A stretch of DNA of 64,000 bases. Source: Microbacterium sp. W4I4. GTDB lineage: Bacteria; Actinomycetota; Actinomycetes; Actinomycetales; Microbacteriaceae. Position 1 is the stretch's first letter; each line of letters opens with the position of its first letter. This document shows positions 40,111 to 49,110 of this stretch, piece after piece. The notes under the pieces are model-generated. The model was not told where the DNA came from, did not search any database, and worked only from the letters and a program-made list of their open reading frames with translations. The stretch covers positions 1,550,001 to 1,614,000 of the forward strand of contig NZ_JAUSXT010000001.1 of NCBI RefSeq assembly GCF_030816235.1, given 5' to 3'. A program made the translations under genes and the position numbers.

Positions 40111-40818
40111 GTGCGAACCTCAGCCCTCAGCTCCTCCCGTGTCCGTCTCGCCCTCCTGGCCCTGACCGCGGCGACAGCCCTGGCTCTCGCCGGGTGCGCC
40201 TCGAATCCGACGACGGATGCCGGCGCGCAGCCCACGTCCGCGGCATCCGACTCCCCCGTGGCATCCGGCGAGTGCAGCTACCCAGCCGACTCGCGGCCGG
40301 CGTCGAAGCCGGTCGATGCTCCGGATGCCGACCCCACCGCCTCTGGCGACGTGTCGGCGACGATCGCCACCAGCGCCGGCGATCTCGCGGTGACGCTGGA
40401 TGCGGAAGCCGCGCCGTGCACGGTGAACAGTTTCCTCTCCCTGGCGAAGCAGTCCTACTTCGACGGCACCACCTGCCACCGCCTCACCACCCAGGGCATC
40501 TTCGTGCTGCAGTGCGGCGACCCGACGGGCACCGGAACGGGCGGCCCCGGCTACTCCTTCGCCGACGAGCTGAACGGTTCCGAGACCTACCCGGCCGGCA
40601 CCCTCGCGATGGCCAACGCCGGCCCGAACACCAACGGCTCGCAGTTCTTCGTCGTCTACGCCGACACGCAGCTGCCGCCGTCGTACACCGTCTTCGGCCA
40701 CCTCGACGCGGCCAGCACCGAGATCGTCGCGGGCATCGCCGACGAGGGAACTGCGAACGGCGCCCCCGACGGAGCGCCCAAGACGCCGGTGAAGATCACA
40801 GCGGTCACTCAGGGCTGA
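40111..40818 (+). CDS. Cyclophilin-type peptidylprolyl isomerase lipoprotein
   Basis: A 235-residue exported lipoprotein. The signal peptide ends with a lipobox LAGC, Cys29. After an Ala/Ser/Asp-rich linker, a cyclophilin domain spans about 90-235, with FFDGTTCHRLT-like, GTLAMANAGPNTNGSQFFV and VFGHLD motifs. It should assist folding of exported proteins. Some residues of the active site differ from canonical cyclophilins (for example LQCGDPTGTG keeps the conserved GDP). GTG start 40111 has TACGAT exactly 6 nt before it and no ribosome site, so the transcript is leaderless. Confidence 0.93.
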   Translation: MRTSALSSSRVRLALLALTAATALALAGCASNPTTDAGAQPTSAASDSPVASGECSYPADSRPASKPVDAPDADPTASGDVSATIATSAGDLAVTLDAEAAPCTVNSFLSLAKQSYFDGTTCHRLTTQGIFVLQCGDPTGTGTGGPGYSFADELNGSETYPAGTLAMANAGPNTNGSQFFVVYADTQLPPSYTVFGHLDAASTEIVAGIADEGTANGAPDGAPKTPVKITAVTQG

Positions 40819-40832
40819 CCCGCGCACACGAC

Positions 40833-40895
40833 CGTCCAGGTCGCAATGGTTGCCGCTCCGCAGCGCGGATGACGGCAACCATTGCGACCTGGACG
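40833..40895. terminator. 23-bp perfect inverted repeat between convergent genes
   Basis: Arms 40833-40855 and 40873-40895 are perfectly complementary over 23 bp around a 17-nt loop. It could terminate both convergent genes, but it is also one of the window's palindromic elements and shares caggtcgca with the element at 38941-39078. Confidence 0.8.
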
Positions 40896-40924
40896 TGTAT
40901 GCGGCGACCGGGCAGCGGACGAGG

Positions 40925-41881
40925 TCAGACGGCGAAGCGGGCGCGGCGAGCCTTCAGCCATCCGTCGACCGCGTCCCAGATGGCGCTGCCGGCGATGCCC
41001 ACCCCGGTCAGCACGGCGAGCACGGTCAGCGCTTCGGCATCCACCCCGTTGTCCGTGAACACGACCTGCACGAACTCCGGGTTGAACAGCACGCCCCGCC
41101 CGAGGGCGGTGAGCGCGAGACTCATGAAGACCACCGCGAGCACGGTGTTGGTCACGGCGAGGGCCGAGGTCCACTGCCCGCGTGCGTACACTGCGATGGC
41201 GAGCGCCGCCTCGGCTGCCATCAGCACGAGCACCGCGCCGATGCCCCACGGCCACAGATCGGGGTTCAGCATCGGCAGGGGCGCATCGGCGGTGGGCACG
41301 AATCCGCGGAACCGGTCCCACAGCAGCACGGCGGCGAAGATCGCGAGCATCACGAGGGAGCCGATCAGATCGCCGCGTCCTGTTCCGGGATGCGTCTCCT
41401 CAGGAAGCTGATCCACGCTCCACTTGGCACCGGTGTCGGCCCCGGTGCGCTCCAGGATGACGAAGACCAGGGTGGTCCAGAATGCGATGTGCACGACCAC
41501 CGAGAGCGTCACGGCGATGCTCTCGCCGATGATCCCGCCGACAGTGGCGCCGTCGATCGCCTGCGCGATCGCCACACCGCCGAAGGCGCAGGCCGGGACT
41601 ATCGCGATCAGCAGCTTCAGCAGTCGCCACCAGGTCAGGTAGTACTTGGGTCCGATCAGGTGCAGCGGGCGGTCGGCATAGCCGGCGGCGAGCACGCCCG
41701 GGTCGCCCAGGTCGGTGAGCACGTCGCGCTCGGCGTTCTCCAGCGCGGCGCCCTGCTCGGTGCGGGCGTCGATGGCATCCGCGATGGATGCCTGCAGCTC
41801 GTCCCGCACCTCGGACTGCAGCTGCGGCGGCAGGCTCTTGACGGTTGCGGTGATGTAGCGGTCGGTCAGCGTGGCGGTCAT
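40925..41881 (-). CDS. HAAS-type membrane protein linked to PadR regulator
   Basis: A 318-residue membrane protein. The N-terminal helical domain (about 1-75; DRYITATVKSLPPQLQSEVRDE) resembles the HAAS/permease-prefix domain that often accompanies PadR regulators, and is followed by about seven membrane helices. Such pairs are thought to signal or respond to envelope state, but the mechanism is not established. The ATG is one base after the padR-like stop, so the two genes are an operon. It converges with the cyclophilin gene. Confidence 0.85.
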   Translation of the reverse strand: MTATLTDRYITATVKSLPPQLQSEVRDELQASIADAIDARTEQGAALENAERDVLTDLGDPGVLAAGYADRPLHLIGPKYYLTWWRLLKLLIAIVPACAFGGVAIAQAIDGATVGGIIGESIAVTLSVVVHIAFWTTLVFVILERTGADTGAKWSVDQLPEETHPGTGRGDLIGSLVMLAIFAAVLLWDRFRGFVPTADAPLPMLNPDLWPWGIGAVLVLMAAEAALAIAVYARGQWTSALAVTNTVLAVVFMSLALTALGRGVLFNPEFVQVVFTDNGVDAEALTVLAVLTGVGIAGSAIWDAVDGWLKARRARFAV

Positions 41882-41882
41882 G

Positions 41883-42215
41883 TCATTCTCCGTCAGTGAG
41901 TGCGGCGGTCGCCGCCGCGATGGCGGCGACCTCCTGGGTCAGGATCGTGGCGAGACGGTTGCCCGCCTCGGAGGTGCGGTAGAACTTGCGCGGACGCGCC
42001 TCGTCGGTGTTCCACTCGCTCTCGAGACAGCCCTGCTTCTCGAGTCGGCGCAGCAGCGGGTACAGCGTGTTGGCATCGGTGGGGAACCCAGCGGATGCGA
42101 GCTGCTCGAGCAGCCCATACCCGTAGCCCGGCCTGCGCAGCAGCATCAGGCTGGCCAGCACGATCGTGCCGCGCCGCAGCTCCTGCAGGTGTCCGTCGAA
42201 CTCCGTGTCGTTCAT
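41883..42215 (-). CDS. PadR family transcriptional regulator
   Basis: A 110-residue PadR-type winged-helix repressor (LRRGTIVLASLMLLRRPGYGYGLLEQL; NTLYPLLRRLEKQGCLES; ARPRKFYRTSEAG). It is short, as in the PadR group 2 form with a single C-terminal helix. TAACGT lies 7 nt before the ATG and a TTGACA is 18 bp further upstream, so the transcript is probably leaderless. Three evenly spaced TCACAC repeats overlap this promoter, suggesting autoregulation. It is co-transcribed with the HAAS-type membrane protein gene. Confidence 0.92.
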   Translation of the reverse strand: MNDTEFDGHLQELRRGTIVLASLMLLRRPGYGYGLLEQLASAGFPTDANTLYPLLRRLEKQGCLESEWNTDEARPRKFYRTSEAGNRLATILTQEVAAIAAATAALTDGE

Positions 42216-42218
42216 GAC

Positions 42219-42259
42219 TCACACGTTACTGTGCGTCACACACTATTGTCAATCACACA
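42219..42259 (-). promoter_or_regulatory. padR promoter with three TCACAC repeats at 17-bp spacing
   Basis: tcacac starts at 42219, 42236 and 42253, exactly 17 bp apart. The minus-strand promoter (-35 TTGACA at 42252-42247, -10 TAACGT at 42228-42223) lies between the repeats. The 17-bp period does not match two helical turns exactly, so adjacent sites would face different sides. Confidence 0.6.
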
Positions 42260-42279
42260 TTAGAGTGCGACCGCTCCAG

Positions 42280-42350
42280 AGCCCGCCTGTTTGCGTCTTG
42301 CGCACCCCTTCGGGCCCGTTTCGCATGCGTTCAGCACAAATAGACGGGCT
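42280..42350. repeat. 71-bp inverted-repeat element, type AGCCCGTCTRT, in a divergent promoter region
   Basis: Ends agcccgcctgttt (42280-42292) and aaatagacgggct (42338-42350) pair with two mismatches. Same length and end sequences as the element at 37706-37776. It lies between the divergent padR-like and menC genes, so it cannot be a terminator of either. Confidence 0.8.
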
Positions 42351-42378
42351 GGGGAGGCGACGAGGGCATGATGGACGC

Positions 42379-43353
42379 ATGACGCCGTCGCTCGCAGAAC
42401 TGCTCGCCACCGCCCGCGTGGTCGCCCTGCCGATGAACACCCGATTCCGGGGAGTCGACGTGCGCGAAGCGCTGCTGTTCGAGGGCCCGCAGGGGTGGGC
42501 GGAGTTCTCACCCTTCGTCGAGTACGCGGATGCCGAGGCCGCGACCTGGCTGCACGCCGCGATCGACTTCGCGTGGAACGAGCAGCCCGCGCCCCTGCGC
42601 GACCGCATCCCCGTCAACGCCACGGTGCCGGCCGTCGACGCCGCGCGCGTCGCCGAGGTGCTGTCGAGATTTGACGGATGCCGCACTGCCAAGGTCAAGG
42701 TCGCCGAGCGCGGGCAGAGTCTGGCCGACGATCTCGCCCGCGTGCGCGCGGTGCGCGAGGCGATGGGACCCGAGGGTCGGATCCGCATCGACGCCAACGG
42801 CGGCTGGAACCTCGACGAGGCCGAGCGCGCCATCCACGAGCTCGGCGAGCTCGACCTGGAGTACGTCGAGCAGCCCTGTGCGACCGTGGATGAGCTGGCC
42901 GAGCTGCGCTATCGCGTGAAGCACAAGGGCATTCCGATCGCCGCCGACGAGAGCATCCGCAAAGCCGCCGACCCGCTGGCCGTCGCGCAGGCCAAGGCCG
43001 CGGACCTCATCGTGATCAAGGCGCAGCCGCTGGGCGGCATCCGCAAGGCGCTGTCGATCGTCGCCGAAAGCGGCCTGCCCACCGTGGTCTCCAGCGCCCT
43101 GGACACGGCCGTCGGGCTTTCGCAGGGCGCGGCGCTGGCGGCATCCCTCCCCGACCTCGACTACGACTGCGGGCTCGGCACGGCTTCGCTGTTCGCCGAC
43201 GACGTGGCCGACGCGCGCCCGGTCGGCGGGTTCGTCTCGGTCGCGCGAGTGACCCCGGATGCCGGCGCGCTGGCGCGCCTGGAGGCTTCGGCCGAGCGCC
43301 GCGAATGGTGGCTCGCGCGCCTCGAGCGCTGCCACGCACTGCTGGCGGACTGA
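42379..43353 (+). CDS. menC: o-succinylbenzoate synthase
   Basis: A 324-residue enolase-superfamily enzyme that dehydrates SHCHC to o-succinylbenzoate in menaquinone synthesis. The catalytic layout is visible: KVKVAE (two lysines, about 105-110), metal ligands in RIDANGGW, YVEQP and AADES, and the second acid/base Lys in VIKAQPLGGI. Actinobacterial MenC form. CATGAT lies 6 nt before the chosen ATG 42379, suggesting a leaderless start. A 71-bp repeat lies just upstream. menB and menE are 2-5 kb away on the other strand. Confidence 0.93.
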   Translation: MTPSLAELLATARVVALPMNTRFRGVDVREALLFEGPQGWAEFSPFVEYADAEAATWLHAAIDFAWNEQPAPLRDRIPVNATVPAVDAARVAEVLSRFDGCRTAKVKVAERGQSLADDLARVRAVREAMGPEGRIRIDANGGWNLDEAERAIHELGELDLEYVEQPCATVDELAELRYRVKHKGIPIAADESIRKAADPLAVAQAKAADLIVIKAQPLGGIRKALSIVAESGLPTVVSSALDTAVGLSQGAALAASLPDLDYDCGLGTASLFADDVADARPVGGFVSVARVTPDAGALARLEASAERREWWLARLERCHALLAD

Positions 43354-43377
43354 GCCGGCGGCCAGCACCGACCGGTC

Positions 43378-43995
43378 TCAGACGCGCAGGAGCTCGACCA
43401 TCCGGCCGAGGGCCTCGCTGCCGGCGCGACGCAGACGAGTGGAGTCGTCGCCGCCCATCGCACCGCGCACGGTCATGCCCTCCCAGACGACCATGAGCAG
43501 GCTCGCGGCCTCGGCGGCGGGAATGCGGAGGGTGATCTGACCGGAATCGATGATCTCCTGGATCATCTCGGCGATGCTGCCCACCATCTCCCGCTCCTGC
43601 GCGAGATAGGCGGCACCGAACGCAGGGTCGCGCAGTGCGCGGATGCGGATCTCGCTCATCATCATGACGCCGAGCCGGTCATCCGCACCGGAGTCCATGA
43701 TCTGCTGCACGAGTTCGACCGGATCGCAGTCCTCGAGGGCCTCGGCACTGACGAGCTCGCTCACCCGTGCACGCACGGCGGTCAACCGCGCCTCACCCAC
43801 GGATGCGGCGAGAGTGAGGAAGAGCTCGTCCTTCGACTCGAAGTTGGAGTAGAACGCACCGCGGGTGAAGCCGGCCCGCTCGCAGACGGCCTCGACGGTT
43901 GCACCCTCGAGCCCGACCTCGGCAAAGACCTGAGTGGCGGCTTCGAGCAGGCGCGCACGAGTGTTCTCCCTGCTCCGCGTCGCAGACGTCGACAT
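43378..43995 (-). CDS. TetR family regulator of the MMPL operon
   Basis: A 205-residue TetR repressor: helix-turn-helix (about 12-58; ARLLEAATQVFAEVGLEGATVE; ERAGFTRGAFYSNFESKDEL) and a helical ligand domain. Start ATG 43995 follows GGAGGAG by 3-5 nt. It is divergent from the MMPL/YhgE operon, with a candidate operator in between, so it probably controls that exporter, and a membrane-active compound or lipid may be the inducer. It converges with menC (24-bp gap). Confidence 0.92.
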   Translation of the reverse strand: MSTSATRSRENTRARLLEAATQVFAEVGLEGATVEAVCERAGFTRGAFYSNFESKDELFLTLAASVGEARLTAVRARVSELVSAEALEDCDPVELVQQIMDSGADDRLGVMMMSEIRIRALRDPAFGAAYLAQEREMVGSIAEMIQEIIDSGQITLRIPAAEAASLLMVVWEGMTVRGAMGGDDSTRLRRAGSEALGRMVELLRV

Positions 43996-44082
43996 CGCTC
44001 CTCCTGAAGCCTCAACTCTTTCAGAGAACCGCCGCCCGATGTTCACATCCTGTGCACAGCATCCGGTTCCTCCGACGACTTA

Positions 44083-44117
44083 CGATACAGGTACGTACTG
44101 AATACATCTGTGTATCG
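44083..44117. promoter_or_regulatory. Candidate operator between tetR and the MMPL operon
   Basis: cgataca (44083-44089) and tgtatcg (44111-44117) form an inverted repeat enclosing the palindrome gtacgtac (44091-44098), 18 bp before the MMPL start. Size and position fit a TetR-family operator; no consensus -35/-10 can be fixed. Confidence 0.5.
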
Positions 44118-44135
44118 AACTGCCGCGGAGGCCGC

Positions 44136-47030
44136 GTGTCCACTCTTCTGTCCTCGCTGGGTCGCTGGTCGTTCCGGCACCCCTGGCGCGTGCTCGTCAG
44201 CTGGCTTCTCGTGCTCGGCATCGCCGGCGGCGGCGCGCTCGTGCTCGGCGCAGGCACCGACAACAGCTTCTCGATCCCCGGCACCGAATCGCAGGCCGGC
44301 CTCGAGCAGCTCTCGCGCACCTTCCCCCAGGTCAGCGGCACGAACGCGCAGTTCATCGTGGTCGCCGCACCGGGCGATGACATCCGTGACGACCCGTACA
44401 GGGCCGACATCGAGAAGTCGGTCAAGGACCTGACGAACCTCGACGACAGCGTGCTCGCGGTCACCTCTCCGTACGACGAGAACATCAGCGGCATGGTCAA
44501 CGCCGAGCACAGCGCTGCGATCGTGCGCCTGCAGTTCGAGGGCCAGGCCACCGACGTGCCCGCACAGGCCAAGGCCGACCTCCAGAAGCAGGTCGACGAG
44601 CTCCGCACCGCCCTCCCCGACGGCTCGCAGGTCGCACTCGGCGGAGACCTGTTCGCGATGTCGATCCCCGCGATCACGATCACCGAGGCAGTCGGCCTGC
44701 TGATCGCCCTGCTCGTGCTCATCGTCACCTTCCGCTCGTTCGTGGTCGCGGGGCTCCCGCTGCTGACCGCGATCCTCGGCGTCGGAATCTCGATGGCCGG
44801 CATCTTCGCCGCGACGGCATTCGCCTCCGTCTCCTCCACCACTCCGCTTCTCGCGCTCATGCTCGGCCTCGCGGTCGGCATCGACTACTCGCTGTTCATC
44901 GTCGCCCGGCATCAGGACCAGGTGCGCGACGGCGTCGATCCCGAGGAGTCCGCATCGCGTGCCGTGGGCACCGCCGGATCCGCCGTGGTGTTCGCCGGCA
45001 TCACCGTGCTGATCGCCCTGATCGGACTCGGCTTCGCCGGCATCCCCTTCCTCACGACGATGGGCATCGCGGCATCCGTCGCCGTCGCGATCTCCGTCAT
45101 GATCGCGATCACGCTCACCCCCGCGCTGCTCGGATTCCTCAAGGGCCGCGTGGCCGGACGACCGCGTCGCGCCGCCGAGAAAGTTGCCAAGGCTGCGGAG
45201 AAGAAGACGGCCCTTCGACAGGCTCAGGGACCCATGCCGAAGCCGGCCGTGCGCCGCACCTTCTCCGAGCGCTGGGCAGCGGGCGTCACGAAGCGCCCGA
45301 TCCTCGTCACGATCGCGGTCGTGCTGGGGCTCGGCATCATCGCCATCCCCGCGCTGAGCCTGAACCTCGCCCTGCCCAACGCCGGCGTGCTGCCGAAGGA
45401 CTCCGAGGCACGGCAGAGCTACGACTTGACAGCCGACGAGTTCGGGCCCGGGTTCAACGGCCCGCTGATCCTGACCGGCACGATCGTCACCTCGACCGAC
45501 CCACTGAACCTCATGGAAGACCTCGGCGCCGCCGTCGAGAAGCTCCCCGGCGTGCGCGAGGTGGCTCTGGCCACCCCGAACGAGACCGCCGACACCGGCA
45601 TCGTGCAGATCATCCCGAACACCGCGCCCGACGACCCGGCCACCGCCGATCTCGTGCGCGAACTGCGCTCGCACCACGACGAGTGGCAGAAAGAGTTCGG
45701 CATCGACCTCAAGGTGACCGGATTCACCGCCGTCGCGATCGACATCTCCGACCAGCTGGGCGCCGCCCTGCTGCCGTTCGGCGTCTTCGTGATCGGCCTG
45801 TCGCTGATCCTGCTGGCGATCGTGTTCCGCTCGATCTGGGTGCCCGTGACCGCCGCGATCGGCTACCTGCTCTCGATCATCGCCGCGTTCGGCGTGGTGG
45901 GCGCGGTCTTCGAATGGGGCTGGTTCGCGGATGCCCTGCACGTCGCCCGCACCGGCCCGATCATCAGCTTCATGCCGATCGTGCTGATGGGTGTGCTGTT
46001 CGGCCTGGCGATGGACTACCAGGTGTTCCTCGTCTCCCGCATGCGCGAGGACTTCGTGCACGACAAGGCCCGGCACGATCCGGCCACCCGCCGCGAGTCC
46101 GCGATCCGCGCCGTGCGCACCGGCTTCTCGAGCACGGCCCGCGTGGTGACCGCCGCCGCTCTGATCATGTTCGCCGTGTTCGTGGCGTTCGTCCCCGAAG
46201 GCGACTCGTCGCTCAAGCCGATCGCCCTGGGCCTGGCCGCGGGCATCGCGATCGACGCGTTCCTCGTGCGCATGACGCTGATCCCCGCCGTGATGGCCAT
46301 CCTCGGCGACCGCGCCTGGCGCATCCCGCGCTGGATGGAGCGGATCCTGCCGCACGTCGACATCGAGGGCGAGGCCGTGGAGCGCGAGCGGGCGCTGGCC
46401 GAATGGCCGGGCGATGACAGCATCCTCGCCGCCGATGACCTGGACATCTCGGCCGTCGACGTCGCGGGCGCGCATCTGCGCCTTGCACCCGGCGGATCCC
46501 TGATCGTGACGGGTGCGGCGCCGCGTGCGCTGCGTGCCCTGTCGCTGGCCGTCGCGGGGCGGATGAAGACGGATGCCGGGATGTTGCGCGTCGACGGCCA
46601 TCTGCTGCCGGGACGCGCCGCATGGGTGCGTGCCCGGGTCGGCATCGCCCTGCTCTCCGAGCCGGATGCCGCGACTCAGGCCGCCGAGGCGCTGCGCGGA
46701 CGCGCCGGGCTGGTGGTGCTCGACGGCGTCGACCGGCTCACCTCCGCCGAGCGCGATCAGGTCGCCGCTCGTCTGCGTGACGCCGGCCCCGACCTCGCCG
46801 TCTTCGTCACCGCGACGGATGCCGATTCCGCGCGGGCCCTGCTGACCGAGGCCGGTCGCTCCGCGGCATCCGTCGTCGACCTGCGCGACCCCGCCCCCGC
46901 CACCTCCGCCGAAGACCGTCTGTGGGGCGCAGATGTCGGCTTCCCGACCGCTGAAGCCGACGTTCTCGCCCCACAGCCGGTCGCTGGTGCGACCACTGAT
47001 TCCTCCGACACGACCGAGGTGACCGCATGA
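44136..47030 (+). CDS. MMPL/RND family transporter with C-terminal degenerate ABC-ATPase-like domain
   Basis: A 964-residue protein. Residues 1-735 are a two-repeat MMPL/RND transporter with twelve membrane helices and typical motifs (GLAVGIDYSLFIVARHQDQ; GLAMDYQVFLVSRMREDF). The extra domain at about 765-930 reads like an ABC ATPase: GGSLIVTGAAPRALRALSLA at the Walker A position without the GKS/T, then RVDGHLL, RVGIALL and Walker B-like GLVVLDGVD. It cannot bind ATP in the usual way. A short repeat is inserted in the cytoplasmic linker (about 358-366) and a 71-bp element in the C-terminal tail. GTG start with GCGGAGG. ATGA overlap with the YhgE/Pip gene. Confidence 0.88.
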   Translation: MSTLLSSLGRWSFRHPWRVLVSWLLVLGIAGGGALVLGAGTDNSFSIPGTESQAGLEQLSRTFPQVSGTNAQFIVVAAPGDDIRDDPYRADIEKSVKDLTNLDDSVLAVTSPYDENISGMVNAEHSAAIVRLQFEGQATDVPAQAKADLQKQVDELRTALPDGSQVALGGDLFAMSIPAITITEAVGLLIALLVLIVTFRSFVVAGLPLLTAILGVGISMAGIFAATAFASVSSTTPLLALMLGLAVGIDYSLFIVARHQDQVRDGVDPEESASRAVGTAGSAVVFAGITVLIALIGLGFAGIPFLTTMGIAASVAVAISVMIAITLTPALLGFLKGRVAGRPRRAAEKVAKAAEKKTALRQAQGPMPKPAVRRTFSERWAAGVTKRPILVTIAVVLGLGIIAIPALSLNLALPNAGVLPKDSEARQSYDLTADEFGPGFNGPLILTGTIVTSTDPLNLMEDLGAAVEKLPGVREVALATPNETADTGIVQIIPNTAPDDPATADLVRELRSHHDEWQKEFGIDLKVTGFTAVAIDISDQLGAALLPFGVFVIGLSLILLAIVFRSIWVPVTAAIGYLLSIIAAFGVVGAVFEWGWFADALHVARTGPIISFMPIVLMGVLFGLAMDYQVFLVSRMREDFVHDKARHDPATRRESAIRAVRTGFSSTARVVTAAALIMFAVFVAFVPEGDSSLKPIALGLAAGIAIDAFLVRMTLIPAVMAILGDRAWRIPRWMERILPHVDIEGEAVERERALAEWPGDDSILAADDLDISAVDVAGAHLRLAPGGSLIVTGAAPRALRALSLAVAGRMKTDAGMLRVDGHLLPGRAAWVRARVGIALLSEPDAATQAAEALRGRAGLVVLDGVDRLTSAERDQVAARLRDAGPDLAVFVTATDADSARALLTEAGRSAASVVDLRDPAPATSAEDRLWGADVGFPTAEADVLAPQPVAGATTDSSDTTEVTA
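45209..45233. repeat. Dispersed short repeat, in-frame inside MMPL gene
   Basis: Core cccttcgacaggctcaggg (45211-45229), the exact consensus in reverse orientation. Read as ALRQAQGP in the linker between the two RND halves. Confidence 0.85.
46913..46983. repeat. 71-bp inverted-repeat element inside the MMPL gene
   Basis: Outer arms gaccgtctgtggggcg (46914-46929) and its complement (46967-46982, one mismatch), inner arms gtcggcttc/gaagccgac (46935-46943 and 46953-46961). The left end CCGTCTGT-NN-GGCGCA is identical to that of the 37706-37776 element. It is translated in frame near the protein's C-terminus. Confidence 0.75.
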
Positions 47031-49063
47031 CTCTCCCCATCGAACGCGCGCGCTCGCGCCGGCCGATCACCTGGCTGACGCTCATCGGCGTGCTGCTGCT
47101 GCCGGCGATCATCGGCGGCATCCTCGTCACCGCGCTGCAGAACCCCACCGACCGCCTCGAGTCGATGACGGCGGCCGTCGTGAACCTCGACAAGCCGATC
47201 ACGATCGACGGTCAGTACACGCCGCTCGGGCGTCAGCTCGCCGCGGGCCTGGTCGACGGGTCGGACGAGATCGACTCGAACCTCACCTGGGTGATCTCGA
47301 ACGAGAAGGACGCCGCGAAGGGCCTCGGCGACGGCACGTACCAGGCCGTCGTGACGATCCCGAAGTCGTTCTCCGCTGACGCCACCTCCTCCGGCACCGC
47401 GCTGAAGGACGGTGGGGATGCCGCGAAGCAGGCCAAGATCACCGTCACCACGCCGCCCGACGGGCGCGTGGCCGACGACCTGATCACGAACCAGATCGCC
47501 TCGGTCGCCACCTCGACCATGGGCACCATGCTCAGCGAGGCCACAGTCGGCAACGTGCTGGTCGGGTTCAGCACCATCGGAGACCAGATCGGCGAGGCCG
47601 CCGACGGCGCTTCGAAGCTCGCCGACGGTGCGCGCAGTGCCGCCGATGGAGCGGCCGCGCTGCCGGGCGGAGCGTCGAAGCTCGCAGAGGGTGCGGACGG
47701 GATCGCCGGTGGGGCGAGCAAGCTGGCCGGCGGCGCCATCCAGCTCTCGGACGGCGCCACGAAGCTCGGCAGCGGGCTCGACACGATCGCATCCAAGACG
47801 CGAGAGGTCGGCGCAGGAGCGACTCAGCTCGGTCAGGGACTCACGGCGGGTGCCGCCGCGCTCTCCGATCCGAAGGGCGACATGCAGCAGCTGGTCGGAG
47901 CCGCGGGGACCTCGGCGACCACGGCCCAGCAGGTCGCGGACAGCGTCGGCGGAAGCGCTCAGACGATCGGCGACCTCGCGCAGGAGTGCGCGGCATCCGG
48001 AGCGACCGTCGATTTCTGCACACGCCTCGGTCAAGCGGCAGGAGACCTCGGCGCCGCCGTCAAGCCGGCGTACACGAGCTCGGCGTACGCGAAGAACGTG
48101 TCGGACGGAATCGCCGCGACCGCCGGCGAGCTGAGCTCGCAGATGCGCACCGCCGGCGGGGCAGCATCGCAGCTCGGCAGCGGCCTCGGTCAGCTGGCGG
48201 CCGGCATCGACCAGTCCGCCAACGGCGCACGAGGACTCTCCGGTGGCGCGAGTGACATCGGCGACGGAGCATCCGCCCTGTCCTCCGGCGCATCCCAGCT
48301 CGGTGACGGCGCCTCCGCCCTCGCCGACGGCGCGGGCAAGCTCGCCGATGGCGTCGACAGCCTAGCATTCGGCACCGGCGAGCTCGCCGACGGCCTGAAG
48401 ACGGCGTCGACCTCGCTGCCCTCGTTCGACGAGCAGCAGTCGACGAAGCTGGCATCCGTCATCGCCGACCCGGTGAAGGCATCGGCGGAGGCGGATGCCA
48501 TGTTCGGCCCGACCGCGATCCCGCTGCTGTCGGCCGTGGTGCTGTGGTTCGGCGCGCTGGCGTCGTTCATCGCGCTGCGCGCCGTGCCGGGCAACGCTCT
48601 CACTTCGCGCCGCTCGTCGATCGGCATGGTGCTGCGCGGCTTCTGGCCGGCCGCAGCGCTGGGCGTCGGGCAGGGCCTGCTCGTCGCACTGATCGTGCAG
48701 ATCGTCGCCTCGTACGACGCCGCCACGTGGTGGGGCTTCGCCGCGTTCGCCGTGCTCGCAGGCATCGCCTTCGCCGCGGTCAACCAGGCCCTGGTGGCCG
48801 TGCTCGGCGGGATCGGACGCTGGATCAGTGCGCTCGTGGGCGTGGTCGCCGTGGCCACCGGACTGATCTCGACGATCCCCGGCTGGCTGGCGGGTCTCGG
48901 CGCGGCGATGCCGACGTCACCCGCGCTCGGAGGCCTGATCGCCCCGACAGGCGCCGCGGCTGCGGGGCTGATCGTCTGGGGCGTGCTGGCGCTCGGAGCC
49001 GCGACCCTCGCGGTGACCGCCCGCCGCACGACCAGCGCGAAGGCGGTCCTCGCCGCGGCGTAG
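47027..49063 (+). CDS. YhgE/Pip family membrane protein
   Basis: A 678-residue protein of the YhgE/Pip (phage infection protein-like) family: one N-terminal helix (about 18-38), a large extracellular part, then five helices from residue 490. The middle (about 190-460) is a long coiled region made of GA-x-x-L repeats (ASKLADGA, ASKLAEGA, ASKLAGGA, ATKLGSGL). In relatives these proteins pair with ABC-type ATPases or RND exporters. The ATG overlaps the MMPL stop by four bases, so both are made together. Probable export partner; cargo unknown. Confidence 0.92.
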   Translation: MTLPIERARSRRPITWLTLIGVLLLPAIIGGILVTALQNPTDRLESMTAAVVNLDKPITIDGQYTPLGRQLAAGLVDGSDEIDSNLTWVISNEKDAAKGLGDGTYQAVVTIPKSFSADATSSGTALKDGGDAAKQAKITVTTPPDGRVADDLITNQIASVATSTMGTMLSEATVGNVLVGFSTIGDQIGEAADGASKLADGARSAADGAAALPGGASKLAEGADGIAGGASKLAGGAIQLSDGATKLGSGLDTIASKTREVGAGATQLGQGLTAGAAALSDPKGDMQQLVGAAGTSATTAQQVADSVGGSAQTIGDLAQECAASGATVDFCTRLGQAAGDLGAAVKPAYTSSAYAKNVSDGIAATAGELSSQMRTAGGAASQLGSGLGQLAAGIDQSANGARGLSGGASDIGDGASALSSGASQLGDGASALADGAGKLADGVDSLAFGTGELADGLKTASTSLPSFDEQQSTKLASVIADPVKASAEADAMFGPTAIPLLSAVVLWFGALASFIALRAVPGNALTSRRSSIGMVLRGFWPAAALGVGQGLLVALIVQIVASYDAATWWGFAAFAVLAGIAFAAVNQALVAVLGGIGRWISALVGVVAVATGLISTIPGWLAGLGAAMPTSPALGGLIAPTGAAAAGLIVWGVLALGAATLAVTARRTTSAKAVLAAA

Positions 49064-49091
49064 CATCCGGCATCCGGCATCCGGCATCCGG
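49064..49091. repeat. Tandem heptamer repeat (4 units)
   Basis: Four exact copies of catccgg directly after the YhgE stop codon. It is a run of the ggcatcc word that is frequent across the window. Confidence 0.9.
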
Positions 49092-49110
49092 CATCAACCC
49101 GCTTCACCCG

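Noticed and set aside
44043..46601. Long minus-strand open frame across the MMPL gene
   Set aside because: It mirrors the MMPL gene, whose RND motifs are unambiguous, and its translation is His/Arg/Asp-rich without domains.
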